Shown one piece after another: positions 6,174 through 6,715 of a stretch of DNA of 6,715 nt. Every line of letters starts with the position of its first letter. The first letter of the stretch is position 1. The notes beneath the pieces are model-generated. The model worked only from the letters and a program-made list of their open reading frames with translations. It ran no database searches and was not told the DNA's origin. The translations under genes and the position numbers were made by a program. Source of the stretch: Bacteroidota bacterium (lineage in GTDB: Bacteria > Bacteroidota > Bacteroidia > Chitinophagales > Chitinophagaceae); NCBI GenBank assembly GCA_023391315.1, contig JAEWBD010000193.1:1-6715 (forward strand). The letters run 5' to 3'.

Positions 6174-6205
6174 CAAAAAAGCCCCACATTACTGTGAGGC
6201 TTTTT
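6174..6205 (-). terminator. Intrinsic terminator of the rRNA operon
   Basis: On the minus strand the sequence folds as GCCTCACA - GTAA - TGTGGGGC, an 8-bp stem (one U-G pair) with a GNRA-type tetraloop, at 6200-6181, followed by six Ts (6180-6175). It begins 12 nt after the 5S 3' end. A run of As precedes the stem, so a plus-strand version also has a T tract, but there the stem has a C-A mismatch and no plus-strand gene needs it. Confidence 0.88.
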
Positions 6206-6211
6206 AATAAA

Positions 6212-6322
6212 TACGGCAGCTACCTACTCTCCCGCATTTTTGTGCAGTACCATCGGCCATGAGGGGCTTAACTTCTCTGTTCGGTATGGGAAGAGGTGAA
6301 CACCCTCGGCAAAACCACCATA
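6212..6322 (-). rRNA. rrf: 5S ribosomal RNA
   Basis: A 111-nt RNA on the minus strand. The conserved 5S core CCCATACCGAACAGAGAAG, followed by TTAAGCCCCTCATGGCCGAT and GGTACT, is present, and the 3' part has GGGAGAGTAGGTAGCTGCC. The 5' end (TATGGTGG at 6322-6315) pairs with the 3' end (CTGCCGTA, to 6212) to form helix I, which sets the ends to within a few bases. It is the last gene of the operon, with a terminator 7-12 nt beyond it and no tRNA. Confidence 0.95.
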
Positions 6323-6429
6323 AAGAGTTGCTGCTGGCTAATAGCTAACAGCTAATAATGTCATATTGGAAAAGCTTTCATCACTGGAGAACTAAATATT
6401 CTTTGGAAAAACCAAAAAAATAAAATTAA
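6323..6429 (-). other. 23S-5S internal transcribed spacer
   Basis: This 107-nt spacer is removed during rRNA maturation. It holds three tandem heptamers (6337-6357) and, close to the 23S end, TTTGG-5 nt-CCAAA (6402-6416), a small inverted repeat. No tRNA is present. Confidence 0.75.
6337..6357. repeat. Three tandem 7-bp repeats in the rRNA spacer
   Basis: GCTAATA, GCTAACA and GCTAATA run head to tail. The first two also form the core of an imperfect palindrome from 6330 to 6352 (GCTGCTGGCTA...TAGCTAACAGC), which could fold into a hairpin in the precursor RNA. Confidence 0.6.
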
Positions 6430-6715
6430 AGCTTAGGGGCAATTAGTACTACTCGGCTTTGTTATTGCTAACTTTAGACCTGTAGCCTATCAACGTTATC
6501 GTCTATAACGACCCTTAAAAGTAAACTCATCTTGAGGAAGGTTTCACGCTTAGATGCTTTCAGCGTTTATCCTGCCTGTACATAGCTACTCTGCATTGCA
6601 GTTGGCACCACAACAGATACACCAGCGGTACATGCGACCCGGTCCTCTCGTACTAAGGTCACGTCCTCTCAATTTACTAGCGCCCACCACAGATAGGGAC
6701 CGAACTGTCTTGCGA
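6430..6715 (-). rRNA. rrl: 23S ribosomal RNA, 3' part (about 285 nt)
   Basis: The window's right edge cuts the gene. On the minus strand it includes GTTCGGTCCCTATCTG, the sarcin-ricin loop AGTACGAGAGGACC (6654-6641, the site where elongation factors contact the ribosome), GGATAAACGCTGAAAGCATC and TAAGCGTGAAACC, and ends near GTACTAATTGCCCCTAAGC. The exact 3' end is uncertain by a few bases around 6428-6432. The order 23S-5S on the minus strand means that 16S lies to the right, outside the window. Confidence 0.96.

Noticed and set aside
6363..6380. AAAGCTTT palindrome in the 23S-5S spacer
   Set aside because: An 8-bp AT-rich palindrome is too short to be meaningful on its own.

Overview
The window looks like chromosomal DNA from a member of the Bacteroidota, probably the Chitinophagaceae or a close relative. 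The reasons are its AT-rich intergenic DNA, starts without Shine-Dalgarno sequences, several perfect matches to the Bacteroidota -7 promoter element (TAnnTTTG), signal peptides of the 'HAQ-E' type, and an ECF sigma / HEAT-repeat anti-sigma pair of the layout common in that phylum. The family assignment is an inference from gene content; no species can be named.

Left part (1-1880), minus strand: an ECF sigma factor gene (1284-1823) is followed 11 bp later by its membrane anti-sigma factor (463-1272: zinc-finger head, one membrane helix, HEAT-repeat tail). After a structured 365-bp gap comes the start of a secreted protein (1-97), cut by the window edge and probably a DUF4097-type member of the same system. 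The gap carries a 90-bp REP/MITE-like inverted-repeat element and a separate 18-bp palindrome. A repeated GTAACCT motif ahead of the sigma gene is a candidate autoregulated ECF promoter.

Middle part (1919-5402): a small DUF5655-like protein (1919-2275, minus), a MATE-family efflux transporter (2457-3794, plus) with a well-formed Bacteroidota promoter almost touching its start codon, a small two-helix membrane protein (3806-4045, minus), and an M16-family (insulinase-like) protein (4125-5402, plus). The M16 protein has lost the whole zinc-binding HxxEH motif but keeps the C-terminal-domain Arg/Tyr pair. These genes alternate in strand and do not look like one operon.

Right part (5510-6715), minus strand: the distal end of a ribosomal RNA operon, with the 3' end of 23S rRNA (6430-6715), a 107-nt spacer with tandem heptamers, 5S rRNA (6212-6322) and a strong terminator (6174-6205). 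Just beyond the terminator lies a lipoprotein gene (5510-6144) whose signal peptide and mature domain are in different reading frames, so it is a frameshifted gene or a sequence error.

No CRISPR array, insertion sequence, tRNA or obvious defence system is visible. The most notable items are the frameshifted lipoprotein, the non-catalytic M16 protein without a partner in view, and the repeat structures around the sigma/anti-sigma locus.
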